From Phallusia fumigata (Eukaryota; Chordata; Ascidiacea; Phlebobranchia; Ascidiidae): a stretch of DNA of 48,708 nucleotides. A program made the translations under genes and the position numbers. Shown here one piece after another: positions 24,378 through 36,561 of this stretch. Numbering within the stretch: the stretch's first letter is position 1; every line of letters starts with the position of its first letter. A model generated the notes under the pieces. That model did not search any database. It saw only the letters and a program-made list of their open reading frames with translations, and was not told the DNA's origin. Location: positions 1-48,708 of the forward strand of contig QXVZ01028085.1 of NCBI GenBank assembly GCA_008931825.1, given 5' to 3'.

Positions 24378-27300
24378 ATGTCTATGACAGATTTGCTCTA
24401 CCCAAGTTCCTATGTAAGGGCAGAGAATAACAATTCCAAAGCCTGGTTTGAATTTCTCTTGCAACCAGATCTCTTAGCTGAACATCTGGTTGAAACTGAC
24501 CCTGAACCATCTGGATGTGCATTAATCAAACAATTTTATGACCAGGTACTGTGGAAAAAATCTTTCTCAAATGACAATAACAATCCGTAAGCTTTATTGT
24601 TGTTAGGCAAATCGACCAGTAAATGACCAGGGCCAACTGTTGCCTCCTCCGGACAATGAAAGAAACAGAACACTGAAAAAGCTTGCACTACAAACTGCTG
24701 CACTCCTAAAATGGGATTTAAATGTCTTTGACAAGGAACTGCCCATTGCATCAAGGCATCAACTACTTACAGAATTTATGAAATCATGCAAAACACAAAT
24801 TCCACCAGCTCCACAGGTAATCTGTTTTGAAATATTTTGTTGATACATATTGTAGTTGATAGGGGTGTTAAGGTAAAGATATCAACCATTTGAAACAAAT
24901 CCAAACCAGGTGTTTATGGCAAGTGATGAAAAATCTCATCGAACGTTTGTATTCTCAAAGGTGTTTAGTACAGGAAATACAGCTCTGATCTTCTGATTTA
25001 CTAGCATGTTAGGGGTAGCACTTGTAGACATGGCAGAGTTGACACCACACAAGTACCTTATTTTGCTTGCCAAGTTGTTGGTAAATGTAGCAAAAAATAG
25101 CAAAGTTGTGATGAATTAGTGGGAGTCTCATTGTGCTTGTGATTTTGATGTAAGGACAGTCAAATAGTTAAAACTTTTAGAACAGCTTTTCCTTAAAATA
25201 TAACCAATAGAAGGATATAAACCAACACAGACTCGCATGTTGTTTTCACATATTTGCAGAACTCATTGGCTACTGCACTCGAGAGCATGAATGACCACAC
25301 AATCTCATCCCTCATACTATATTGTAGATGGGGGAGCAGAACAATTGTGAAATCCTCATTTCCATGTAAACCAGGAGGCAGAATTACTCCAACTGTACCG
25401 CAGTCTATTCCATACCAGGTATTCGGATAAAATTGTACAATGGAAGCCTTTGGGTACATAACATATTNTTTGACACCATAGCCCCAGTGGTTACCCCGCT
25501 AGCCCCCTAAAATGGGGCAAATTATTAAACAATCTCCGAATTGGATGAAATTTGGACAGTTTGTATAACAAGTCATTGTGGTGCATCAATTTTTTTGTTT
25601 GACCCCATAACCCCATCCCCCACCCTGCTAGCCCCTAAAATGGGTTAAATTATTAAACAATCTTCTAACTGTATGAAATTTACACAGTTTGGAGAACATG
25701 TCATTTTGGTGCATCAATTTCCTTGTTTGACCCCATAACCCCATCAGTTACCCTGCTAGCCCCTAAAATGGGAAAATTATTAAACAATGTCCGAATTGGA
25801 TGAAATTTACACAGTTTCAAGAACATGCCGTGCTCTAATTGCTTTGTTTATACCTATAGCCTGGACATGTATTTCGAAAAATGCACAATGTAGAACTTTG
25901 CATGTGTGGGGACCCATGCGATTCTGCCAGCAGAAACAATCATGTCATAAATAGCGCCGGTAACTATAAGACCTAAAGTAAAATAATCTTGGGAATATAT
26001 CCTCTTAATATCAGGTAATAGTGTATGTAGAATGTCTATATATGGTAAGCCACCCTTCTAGTTGTACAATGGAAGCCTTTGGGTACATAACATATTTGTT
26101 GTATCTATAGAATGGAATGTCTTCAGAATAGCAACTTTCCAACACAGTTATTATTACATATAATTCACTAAAGTATTAAAAACCTTTACCCTTTATAATA
26201 GCTCTGTTTTAAAGTTGTCTCTGATAGGTAATCATGCCCTTAATTTCTTAGTACTAACACATTGGGTATGTTTCAATAAATCAGGCCAAGCAAGCAAATG
26301 TGGCCTGTGCAGTTGAATTGTGTGTTTTTATATTAAACTGCCCAAACCATCCAAAACCCCACATTTTCCTATGTTTCTATTCTTTTACAGGCAAATGCCC
26401 AGCAGCGCTGTGATGAGATTCGCGATCAGATTATTGCAATACTAAAAGATCAGGTTTTTGATATTGTTCAATTTCTTGAAGCTGTTTTACATCATGTAAA
26501 GCGACCAGTAATGATGCCAGGCCACAAGACAATTGCTGATGATGTAATGGGCACAAGTACCGGTAATGAAAGTAAGTTTGTAAACTTTTTTTAATATATA
26601 CTTGCATGGATTGATGTTAGCACAAGCTTTTTACTAGCAAGCCAAATAGCCAAGTTGATACTGCAGTTTATTTTGTGTAAGTTATATTTGGTGGCGTAGT
26701 GTATATGGTATTTTTACCCAATTTTGCAGCTGATATTGTGATTTCATGTGAGGAACTGCACGCACAGATTTGCTATGACCTTGGATGTCTTCACTTCACT
26801 CATAGCTTTTATGAAAAGGCCAGGGAGATGTTTTCCCATGTAAAGTAGGTTCACTTTTTAGCATATTATTATGTTGAACATACTTTGATATGTTTTAACA
26901 TTATTTCGCAGGGAATGGTTAACAAGGGTTCCAGAAAACTCCTCGGGATTTTGTGAAGTCGATGAGGCGACTTTGAATGGTTACAGAGTTGCTTGTCAAA
27001 TGATTACCAAAACAGGTATTATATGGCATAAAGTTTTCATCAGATTTTAATGACAAATAGATTCTAAGACGTTTCACATGTTTTGTTTCACTGACAGTTA
27101 CTTCATATTCTGTTGTAAAAGTCCTTTTGAGAATAATGTTTCAGTTTGCCTAAAAATGTCAACAATTTTCGGCCAGAGAGTGTAACAGACGATGCAGTGG
27201 CAGAATGTGAAAGTTTATTTCTGAAAATCGAAGATTGTTTGAAACGAAAGGGATCGGCCCTCCGTGAAATGACTGAATACATTATCGAGGATATTTACAA

Positions 27301-30300
27301 GAAAGAACTTTCTACTTCATATCTCGATGAGGTAAAGTAAACAAACGTTTTTGTTTGTGATCTTTTAATCTATTTGAAATAACTTCAACTAGACAACTAT
27401 GCCATTCCGGGTCGCCAACTACAAGAGCAATATAGAAATATTTCCACCAAATATTTTGTTGCTTTATTGTTACATTTTATATTCGTGTGTATCAAAAAAC
27501 GGATTATTTACTTGGATTATATTAAAACGAGCCAGTGTCGGAATACTGGGTGCCGAGTTTCGCCGTCAACACGAAAAGTGGTGTTGTTCACTTGACCAAC
27601 ATCTCGAACTCTGTCTGGGGCCAGTTTCATCATCCAGACCTGTCTAATCATGTTGTCTACTGGGTGTCGTAACAGTGAGAAGAACATACCCGGAATTTCG
27701 GCTAAATTTCGTTGCAGCAACATTGATACGCGCATCACCACATGTCCCACGTTTACTGTGTGATCAATATATTCCTTGCACTAGCTCCTATGATTCACCA
27801 CTTACCCGCAACAGGTGGAGCGCATCGTGTTATATTCCGGCGATGAATCGTATGGTGGTGATATTTTGTTTGATGTCAAATGGTCAGTCGCTGTTCGACG
27901 GGCTGTGAGAGGTTTTGACCAACCTACTGGTTTATGGACATCGATGATGAACATTGCGCAGCTTCAAAGGATTGTTGGTGCGTCATAGAGCTTCCGATAG
28001 CTTGTCGAAACAAATAATATTTAATGCTGCAAAAATTTGGTAATTATCTAGTAAAACCGATACACGATTTCTTTAAATACCTTTATAGTAATGTCAAAAA
28101 GAAGTGCAAACATCTAAGTTGTGGTCTAGTATTTTTCACATAGCCCGTTTTCAAAATTTGTTGCCAAAAAGTCCCGAGGCTCTAGGCTCTTACCGAGACT
28201 GTTTTCCTTGCAGGAATTGTCCAGCAGGTGGCGCCGTATGTGAACTCAGAAGAGGCGGAAAGATTGGGAGGTTTCCTTACTTCGTTGTCAAACAATCTGC
28301 CAGAACTTTCACTTGTGGAGCAACTGCTACAATTTGAGGTAAAAATCCAAGTATTGATTGTCAACCGTCATCTTCAATTTTTTAATTTTTTTTAACTTGC
28401 ACACATGCCAAGGATAACCCAATGTAATACAGATATTGAATAGATATCCATTACAATAAAAGAAATTGGTAGATATTTATACATGGAAAATCATTTTAGG
28501 TAATTGTTGTGTATGAGCAATGGAAATATGTAGAGTACCATCCCTTCTAGTTTTTTGTTATTATCGCCGAACACACTTTGTCAATTTTTAATAGGTTTTA
28601 CCAATTTCATTTACCGTCCCTTGGCTTGGTGATTACTGATTGTTTGTGTTTTATCGGTTTAAACCAATATGCTAGCGCATGAAGTTGCACTAACTCCTAT
28701 AAACGTGTATCTTGAGAGGGAAATTTTGTCAGGCCTTAAGAATTGCATCAGCTATAAAGCCTGATGTGTCGAATTTATGTCCCAAAAACTTGCAGGTTAC
28801 GCGCAAACTGATGCACGAGGAGGACGTGAACAACCTAATCTTGCGCATGAAAGGCCACACGGAACAAGGCACCACACGCAACGAAACAAGCGGCCAACCA
28901 GAATCATCCACGTCACAAGCTAAACCAACAGCCCTCGAAAAACTTTTGCTGCGAACATTTGACCCCACAGAAATCAAGGAAGCCCTGAAACAGCTCCATA
29001 GTGCCTCCAGCGGAAAGAAGTACTTCACTTTGGTTGCAAGTTGGGAGCTTTCGAGCGCGTACGTGTCGGCGATCACAACTTCAACCACCGATGCTGAGAG
29101 TTATGACTTTTACCACATTGTCCTGGCCAAAGCGTTCCACTGCGTCAGAGACGGGACTTACCCTACTGCGAAACGAATGCTTACTTATGTGCAGGTTCAT
29201 GTTCGTTTTTTTAACTTAAACTGGAATGCATAAGCTGGGTAGAGCGATGAAGTGCACTTGCTGTTACGACATTTTGGATAAAAAAGAATGATCCTAAAAA
29301 AAGCATCGAAGGGATTTACACTTTTGACAAAAAAGCGCTTGATTTAATAGGTTGATTATCTGTGCAAACGCCTGATTTCGAAAAATGTTTTGATCTTTTT
29401 AGAAAAGTTGTACAACAAAAAGCGACCAGAAGATACAAAAAATTGCCACAAACGAATTGTTGAAAGTTGAAGTGATGGAACTGCTTGACGATAAAAGGTA
29501 ACCGTGAGCATTACAATTTTCTGCAACACGCAATTTACATCAACTTAAATAAGGGTGTTTTAGAATTTTAAAATGCGTCAAACCAAAAAACATTTTTGAA
29601 TCTTTGGCAATTTTCACACTGTACCTAAAGTGACCATTTGTCTTCAGTACACGTTTAAGCATGAGTCGTTTCATGTCATATTTTCGCTTTGTGTGTTTTT
29701 TGGCAAAAAGTTTATTACCCTTGCATTCCTTGATCAGCCTACAGTATTCGGATCGGGAAGAATGCAGTGAGCTGCGCAATCAACTTGCTGACGTAGTAAC
29801 AAGATGTCGTCATCTCCTCGCTACTGCGTCCGACCAATCGAAACAGGCCAATTTGCCGCCAAATCTTGTCCAGCTCTGCACTGCCATGTTGCTCAATCTG
29901 GAAGATTTAACGTTTTTCATGAGCGGTATGTTAAACGTGTTTGCTCAAACTTTTGCAATCTTTAGGTTGGTTGGAAGAAGTGTTGGTTTGTGTATTTTTA
30001 AAACGCAAAGACAGCGTAGGCTTAATAATGTTTACCGTTCATAACGACAATTTTTATAGTGGTTGGAGTTTCAAAAAAGCTTACCTTCCCTATCCGCTAA
30101 TTAGTATGTACCAAAAGTTGATCTTTTTTATTTTGCAAGTTTATATTTAACAATTATTTGTAAAAAATTGCAGTTATTTCTTTGAAAAAAAACTTTATTT
30201 TACATTTTATTTTTTTAACAGTTAAGTGAAAATGCTGGAATTTTGTTACAGGTTATTTGCTTTGAAAACCATTTCGCGTATCTACGTTAGGCCCTCCATT

Positions 30301-32229
30301 CCAACACTCAAGTGTTGCGCTGTGTATTTTCTATTATACCCAAATTCAACTTCAACGGTCGTAACTTTGCATTGCAGTTACCAGGGGCCCGTCATCAGCA
30401 CCGTGTCTACGATTTGCCTGTCTACTCTCGGTCGTGAGAGCAGGGATTATCGATCGATCGCTCAAACCAAGCAAAGCTATGCACGACCTGTGGTCAGCTG
30501 CTATGGGGATCTACGCCACTGCTGCGCCGCTGTCGAGCTCAATGAGTGGCCGGGGATCGTCGAAAAAGCAACAAACCGAACCGTTGCGGAATCTGTTGCC
30601 ATCAAACGCGGTTATTGCCCGACCCGATTTGCTGCGCTTTGTAAAACTGCTTCGTAACCCTCATCTGCTGCAGGTGAGTCCTGCTTCCGCTGTGATGTGG
30701 TCGTTGTTGGGAGTTAAACAGGCATAAAGATTTAGAGGCGAGTAGTGCGTCAGAAGCTCCCTGGCCGGTTTGTCTCGAGTGCAACGTTCAAATTTTGGTC
30801 ACTCAATTATGATGTACTATCTTCTTGTTCGCCGCGTTTAATTTCTAAATCTGTACTCTTCAGTGGGATGGTGTTTGCCGATCAGACGGTGTTTGGTGTT
30901 TTTGTTTTGTTTTAGCTGAGAACCACCCAAATCTTTGTTTACCGAGTAAAGATTTTTGATTTTTAGCAAATTTATAAGCATAAACCCCTATTTTAGATCG
31001 TCCTCTCATTATTGGTGCATCTTCATCGTCTCTGTCGGACCGACATCCTTTCTGACATCACAGTACCCGACGCAAACGTCATCAACTCACTGTGGCCGAC
31101 AGGGTTGGACGGAGCGCCCCTCAGCGGCCCCTGTGTAACTTTAGCGTTACGTGAAACTCTTGCTCACTGTCTGACGTTGCAGCCTCAGAATCGCAACTGG
31201 CTTCGAACACTAGTAGGGAGTATTAGAGTATTTTCCAGTACATTTTCCAACTGTTTGTTGGGCTATCTTTAATTAATTTAATATTAACTCAAAGTATTTA
31301 AATTCAAAGGCGTTGGATTTTGTAACTCTTGTGTGGTAGCCATAATTAGGTCCATTGATGCAGTCCGTAAACTATTTTGCGTTAGGTTTTGGCTCGTACG
31401 CTTGAATAACAAACATATAAATAGAAATTTACATTTATTTGCAGGCTGACGTTCACTACGCCTTTAGCAATTACGGAGCCGCCTTGCGAAGTTACCTGTT
31501 ACTAGGGGCCTACGTCACTAATTACTTTACCGACATACCTAGCAACGGTCCATACGACGACGACCAAGTACGTTAAAGTTTTTATCTCTTCTGGTGAAAA
31601 CATCAAAAAATGTAATTTTGACCTGTTTGCAGATTATTCAGCGGATGATCAAGTGTTGTATGCATATGAAATGTTTTACGCAAGCGGCAGTTTTGTGCCA
31701 ACTGACAAAGGAAGTCGATTATCAAACTGCTTTTAAGGTTGTCTATGACTCGAGTATCTTGTATCAAACTTGCGTACCTCTGCACTGTCCATCAGGGGCC
31801 TATGTAGCTGAATTGTAAAATTTTTAGCAATGCGTTGCAGTAAGAAAACGCAGAACAAACTGACTGCTATTTTTGCCTTTTCTGGTTATGCGAGGTTTTT
31901 AAAGCCCTGTCTGGTGATGCAGTGTCTCATAAGAACAAATAGTCGTTCCTAAACGAATTAGTTTTTTCCAGGCGCTGCAAGAAAACCGTGAATGTTGCGA
32001 TGCTGCAGAATATCATTTAAGCGAACATGTTTGGAATGTTCAAATTCTTGAACACGCGACTTTCGAGAGACGGGAATCTGGCGAGAACGGCAAAAAATCC
32101 ATTTTGATGAGTGCAATTTCGCGACCAGAGCTGAATCATAACAACCCACCACAAGTTGGCGCCCGAGTGAAGCAGTTTCGAATGTGCCGATTTTTTCAAG
32201 CCCTGTCGAGGCAGTACTTGTGCAGTTAA
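24378..32229 (+). CDS. INTS8: Integrator complex subunit 8, 17 exons
   Basis: Subunit of Integrator, the nuclear complex that processes snRNA 3' ends and attenuates Pol II. INTS8 helps recruit PP2A. Exons are 24378-24545, 24607-24816, 25260-25418, 26391-26571, 26730-26844, 26912-27015, 27177-27331, 27815-27977, 28214-28338, 28796-29194, 29403-29497, 29738-29925, 30378-30673, 30997-31212, 31445-31567, 31633-31737 and 31972-32229. They sum to 3060 nt, or 1019 aa (human 995), and every phase closes. Landmarks are WFEFLL near residue 29, LLPPPDNERNRTLKKLAL, ILYCRW and RTIVKSSFP in exon 3, CYDLG, WELSSAYVSAI with LAKAFHC in exon 10, a DLWSAA segment, and the conserved C-terminal QRMIKCCMH, AAVLCQL and EVDYQTAFK. 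The exon 7 start is the least certain: a stronger-looking acceptor at 27143-27144 would break the frame, so 27177 was chosen by phase. Intron 3 holds a gap and a minisatellite. Confidence 0.93.
25468..25468. other. Assembly gap in INTS8 intron 3
   Basis: A single n directly before the minisatellite. The ~35 bp just left of it (25433-25467, including gtacaatggaagcctttggg) recur at 26061-26095, on the far side of the array. Confidence 0.75.
25469..25848. repeat. Minisatellite, three units of about 128 bp, in INTS8 intron 3
   Basis: Units start near 25469, 25598 and 25726. Each carries tttgac-cccata, the word gctagcccc, taaaatggg, attattaaacaat, a gatgaaattt-acagttt core and a catg/tcatt tail. 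Units differ by substitutions and small indels. The array abuts the n at 25468, so its true copy number may be larger. Confidence 0.85.
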
Positions 32230-32300
32230 CGCCAATACAAACTTTTACAAGAATGCACTGTTTTCATATTCCTAAATGTTTATCAGGTAAGTAATGGAAA

Positions 32301-32362
32301 AGTGGTCGAATGGTAGAGCCATCATGTATTCGCAAGGTCGCTGGTTCCGCACCAGCCTCGGG
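32301..32362 (+). repeat. tRNA-like / SINE-head fragment
   Basis: A good A-box (TGGTCGAATGG, 32303-32313) lies upstream of a perfect T-arm-like hairpin (GCTGG, 7-nt loop TTCCGCA, CCAGC; 32340-32356). The B-box is degenerate and no acceptor stem can be formed with the flanks. It is likely a tRNA-derived SINE head or tRNA relic rather than a working tRNA gene. Confidence 0.4.
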
Positions 32363-32516
32363 TAAAAATGTACACCGACTGTGCTGGCTTTAATTCTGTG
32401 CTTACTGATCTATGATCGAAAAACAAAGACCATTTCACGACAAACCTATTGTAATTAAAACCCAATTGGGTGCTGCTTCGCTCACCAAGCATAAAAATGA
32501 AAACACCTCAAGCCCT

Positions 32517-32522
32517 AATAAA
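32517..32522 (+). terminator. Possible INTS8 polyadenylation signal
   Basis: AATAAA about 290 nt after the INTS8 stop. This is motif evidence only. Confidence 0.3.
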
Positions 32523-32561
32523 AATAAACGTAAATTTGCGGGCCTATAAAGTCGTTTAAAC

Positions 32562-32787
32562 CAGGGCTTCTCAAACTTGTTGGTTTGCGACCCTTTTTGA
32601 TTTCTAAAATTTTTTTGCGACCTTTAACGTTTAACGAAAAAAAAGGTGGAAAAATTTCCATTTCTTGAAAAAGTACTACTAGAAAGCAAAATCATGTATT
32701 AATTTTATACTTGCAACACTTAGTGGGAAATTGGTGTACTCGCGACCCACAAAATTCGTTGCACGACCCCTAGTTTGGGAAGCTCTG
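32562..32787. mobile_element. hAT-type MITE with 8-bp target-site duplication
   Basis: This 226-bp element has terminal inverted repeats CAGGGCTTCTCAAACTTG and (right end, inverted) CAGAGCTTCCCAAACTAG. It is flanked by gtttaaac (32554-32561) and gtttaaaa (32788-32795), which match at 7 of 8 positions. An 8-bp TSD and CAG-type ends are hallmarks of hAT transposons. The interior has gcgaccc words and no ORF. It is related in ends and interior to the element at 15545-15749. Confidence 0.82.
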
Positions 32788-33179
32788 GTTTAAAACGACA
32801 GAAACTACATCTTTTCAAAGCTCACCAATTACTCAGATTTAAAAAGGTAGTTTGTTTCGATTAAACACGCGTTCTAGTCTCCGCTACCTAACAGCGATTG
32901 TTGACAATGTAGTTGCTTTACACAAGAGATTCCGCTACTTTAAAAGCTGTTTTCAGTTCACATAGAGCTTCTGGTATTTATATCACTTAGTTTGAAACTA
33001 AACATAAACAAGGCAGCCCTTTCGCACCGTTGTGTTATTTGCTTTGATGGATGCTGTGTTTCGTAAGGTAAGTTAAAAATGGTGTGGCTGGGAACGGTAG
33101 GAAATCCAAATATCTCCGAAACGCACAGAGGCGAATGTAACAATTTCAACAGAGTATCACATGACACGAAAGTATAAAT

Positions 33180-33900
33180 CATGTTAAATGTGTATTAAGG
33201 TTACAAAATAGAAGTTGGTGTGTGGTTTTAAGCAATGGGACCGCTGGTAAACTTTGTGATCGTAGATCATATGATAATTGAATAGAACAGTGCAAGAGTA
33301 AAGATGGACATTCCCATCGGTCAGGACAGCGCATTCCCGAAGGCTTATTTCCTTCGCAAGGCATGACCACACGGCATTGTCTCAAATTCGCGAGAAGCGA
33401 GGTAACATGTTGCCAGCCATTGAGATTCGACAAGTACCGGTAATCGTATGCTTTTTCAAGCCGCCCGCCCATTGAAGCGCTGGAAGAATGGCGCAAAATC
33501 ACTCGGAGCATGTAACTTCTCAACGCCGTCCGCTATTGGTTTAACCCTCAGGGTGCCTTTGTTCGAGGCAGGCGCACCGCGCTATGTTTATTGCTGGTCG
33601 AGTTGTACCGGTCGAGATTTCACAACGGTTGGTGGTGCAGAGGTTGTACTATAGCGCATGTGGATAACGAGAGATTGTCAACTCCAGATTCGTGTTTCGT
33701 CGGTCGCTTGTCTGCAGCCTTGTTGTGTAAGCTTTGGGCGCGCGGCCACCTGACTACTGGGACCGCCCTTCGCTTTTACAGCGGTGGCAACGGGGCTTGT
33801 TGGGGCGGAGCAATGGAAAGCAAAACCCCTCTTGTGGGACCTTGTCCCGGTCTCGGGGCGCTTGGTAAGGTCACAAGGAGGGTCAATCGTCACCTGTAGA
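33180..33900. other. GC-richer block with uncalled ORFs
   Basis: Base composition rises clearly above its surroundings (CpG-containing words such as gcgcgcgg). Open frames of about 100 codons occur on both strands (minus 33179-33523; plus 33591-33899). The plus strand has an acceptor-like tttacag before 33781 and a donor-like ttggtaagg near 33864. It might be an unrecognised exon, a promoter or a pseudogene. Confidence 0.3.
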
Positions 33901-35061
33901 AGTTAGCGCAAGGTTTCAGCTGCAGAGATTTCATTTGCTTGTTCTGACACAGTAATATCTGTTATACGTACAACGTGAATTGTTGTTATAATCGTTTTCG
34001 GAGCCAACTTTGTGCATCCAACCATGGACTAGTTTTTAAAGAACATGTGAAAAGTTAGCTTGGACTTATGCCTTGGGTGTGAGGCATTTTCGCCTTGTAC
34101 ATTGTAATGACGCAAAGTTGTTCTGTTTTAAATAACTTCGTGTCTTAAACGAAGTGCATGTTTGCCCCAACATGGAACTTTGAATTTGTTTTATTGCGTT
34201 AAAAATATTTTAATCGTCTTATGCTTGTCTGACAGAAAGTGTTAGTAAGGTCATTTGAGCATAGAACAAATATAATTGAAGATTGAAGGTCTATGAAGGC
34301 CTAACTACTGATAAAACTACTAATCATTTTATTGGTTCGGCAGTTAGTTTATCAGAAATAGTTTGCCCGAAGTCCACGGACGTGTAAATACTAACCTGAA
34401 AACAAAAGATTGTTGCACCATTAAACAACATTGTATTCGACCGTGTAATCCAACGAGTGTTTTGCGGTCTTGCCTCGCCTTGGTTTGTGTACGTAATGCA
34501 GATCAATGTGAGGGACTGCGAAGTGTCAGGTATTAACACCTACTTGTATGATAGCATATGCACACAAAGCTACGATAAAACCTTTGAGCAGTTTACGATG
34601 TGGTATATGGATCGATTCAGCACGACGCGTTGCACAAATAGCAACACCAAGACCGGTTCAGTGTTTACGTAGTTAAGGCTCCCATACATTGTTGCCTGCG
34701 CACGGCTAGAAGCTAATGTGTTTTGCCTCGGCGAGAAAGATAGGCTTAACAATTGCGACTTGGTGCATTTGCCGACAATATGGCTACATAAGAGCTCGGC
34801 GCGATAAGGATGTGAGTTCATGGCATCACTCAATCGTTTGTTCCTGGATCAGTTTGTTAAAACACATGGATTAGAGGTTAATCCATCAAGCTGGCCACAA
34901 TGGCAAGGTTGGTTTTGTCTGAAATCGATTTGGCGTCAAAGATTTTATCAGTTTGAGGTTGAGTTTTTTCATAAGTGGACGTGCTTTGTCTGATGTAGCA
35001 GGAATCGTCTGGTGTTAGCAGGATATTGTAATGACGCATAACTGATTCTGTAATATTTTAC

Positions 35062-35556
35062 ATGCGATTGTGTGATTTTGTTACTGTAAATCAGAGTATA
35101 TTAGTAATTAGTTTTGTTTTTGGGCCATATTCAACGTACATTTGTAAAATAATGTTCATATTGTTCACAAAGCTATTGAAATTAGTTAACTCCACCAAAC
35201 TCATCCTTATAATAGATTGTTCCTATACTTTCAGAGTCGTTTTCAATTTAGACAACTTTATTACCAGACATGTAGTTTTGATTTACTTGCTTATTACTTG
35301 TAAAACACGACACTTTTGCCAATTGGACCAACGACTAAAATGCCACGACGGAGCGAATTGTTTACCGAAGATCCTTACTACCTTCCCAGGTAAAGTTATG
35401 TTTGTTTTACATGGAAAGTGTTTACCAGGTAAACGTTTGCCGGATTGTCGAGGATTTAACAACTTCAATATCGTTTTTGGGGCATATGAAGTTGGGCAAA
35501 TGGTACCTGGCAAAATGTTGATCTACTATTTGTCTGAGTTTGGTGTGGGAAACTAG
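35062..35556 (+). other. 164-codon ORF, unknown
   Basis: This ATG-started ORF is long for AT-rich noncoding DNA here. Its first half is hydrophobic. Its second half carries three Pro-Gly-Lys words (FPGK, LPGK, VPGK) spaced over about 45 residues, matching repeated ccaggtaaa-type DNA words. No domain is recognised, and it could be chance or repeat-derived. Confidence 0.2.
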
Positions 35557-36344
35557 CTGTGACGGTTCAAATCATTGTTTTCTTGTCTTTAAACGTAAAA
35601 ACAACATTTTTTTAAAATTATAACTGACCAAATGGAAGATACGGCCGGAAAGATATTTTATTTAGTGGAATTGTCGCCAAAATTTGTCGACTATACGAAC
35701 CACAGTCAGGAATGCTTTTGTACGTCACCATGGTCACCATAAGTAACGCACGCATTGTGTTTGAAGTCAAGGCCTCCCGGTACAGTTAAACAAACAAGTC
35801 ATGTTAGCATATTCATTAACTCCCCCAAGGAAAAATTAAATCCACAAAGTTGGTTCCTGCCTGTCAAATGTCAAATCGCTTAGGGTCGATATACCTGCTG
35901 GTTGAATGGTATTGGAACGCCGACAATGGGTGTAGCCTTACTACACAATGACACATCTTTGTACGGACGATGGCCCACGTAACCTGGCCCGCTTTGTGTT
36001 AGGGGCAAAGTTATGATCCCATTGTCGACGGCGACCTTTCTACAAAACCTCGATGTTTACATTTTCATATCCCACCAGCATGCAAGCGTAAAACGAACCG
36101 GGCTTATCGACATTTAATGTTTTGTAAATATTATTCGGCTTTGCTTATGCTTTGTAAGCTTCGATATCTACGGGTGTTGTAAACAAAATGTTATGGCAAC
36201 AAAATATCTAACATTTCGTTCTGCAAGCTTTCTTGGTAAAGTACAGTGGCGTTTAGATGGTGATAAAAAAGGTTAATGGGTTGAAGAACCCAGGTGGTGC
36301 GTCTTGTTTGTGTTCAAAATAGGAATGGAATCGTATTATGGCAA

Positions 36345-36560
36345 CACACGAAATATATACTTCTTTGGTGGTTTAATAACCTTGTCATTAAGTGTAAAGA
36401 TTGAATTAAATCACATTTCACCAACGTCCTTCAACTCTGTAGATTTGTACAAGCAAAAAACTCTGTTGTTATAGATTTTGTACAAGCACCCTGTAGTTAA
36501 CGGGAAAGAACTTTTATAAAATAATTTTGGGTTAGTAAAAAGCTTGACCAAAACCCGCGT
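36345..36560. repeat. Duplicate copy A left of gap 36561
   Basis: 216 bp repeated at 36562-36819. Copy B contains roughly 40 extra bp (around 36652-36720), an indel between the two putative alleles. Confidence 0.85.
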
Positions 36561-36561
36561 N

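Noticed and set aside
25469-25848. CRISPR-like array
   Set aside because: Whole units of about 128 bp are repeated with no unique spacers, and the context is a eukaryotic intron; it is a minisatellite.
22390-32229. HDAC3-INTS8 operon
   Set aside because: The genes are nearly 700 bp apart with an apparent polyadenylation signal between them; tunicate operons normally have very short spacers.
32301-32362. Functional tRNA gene
   Set aside because: No acceptor stem and a degenerate B-box.
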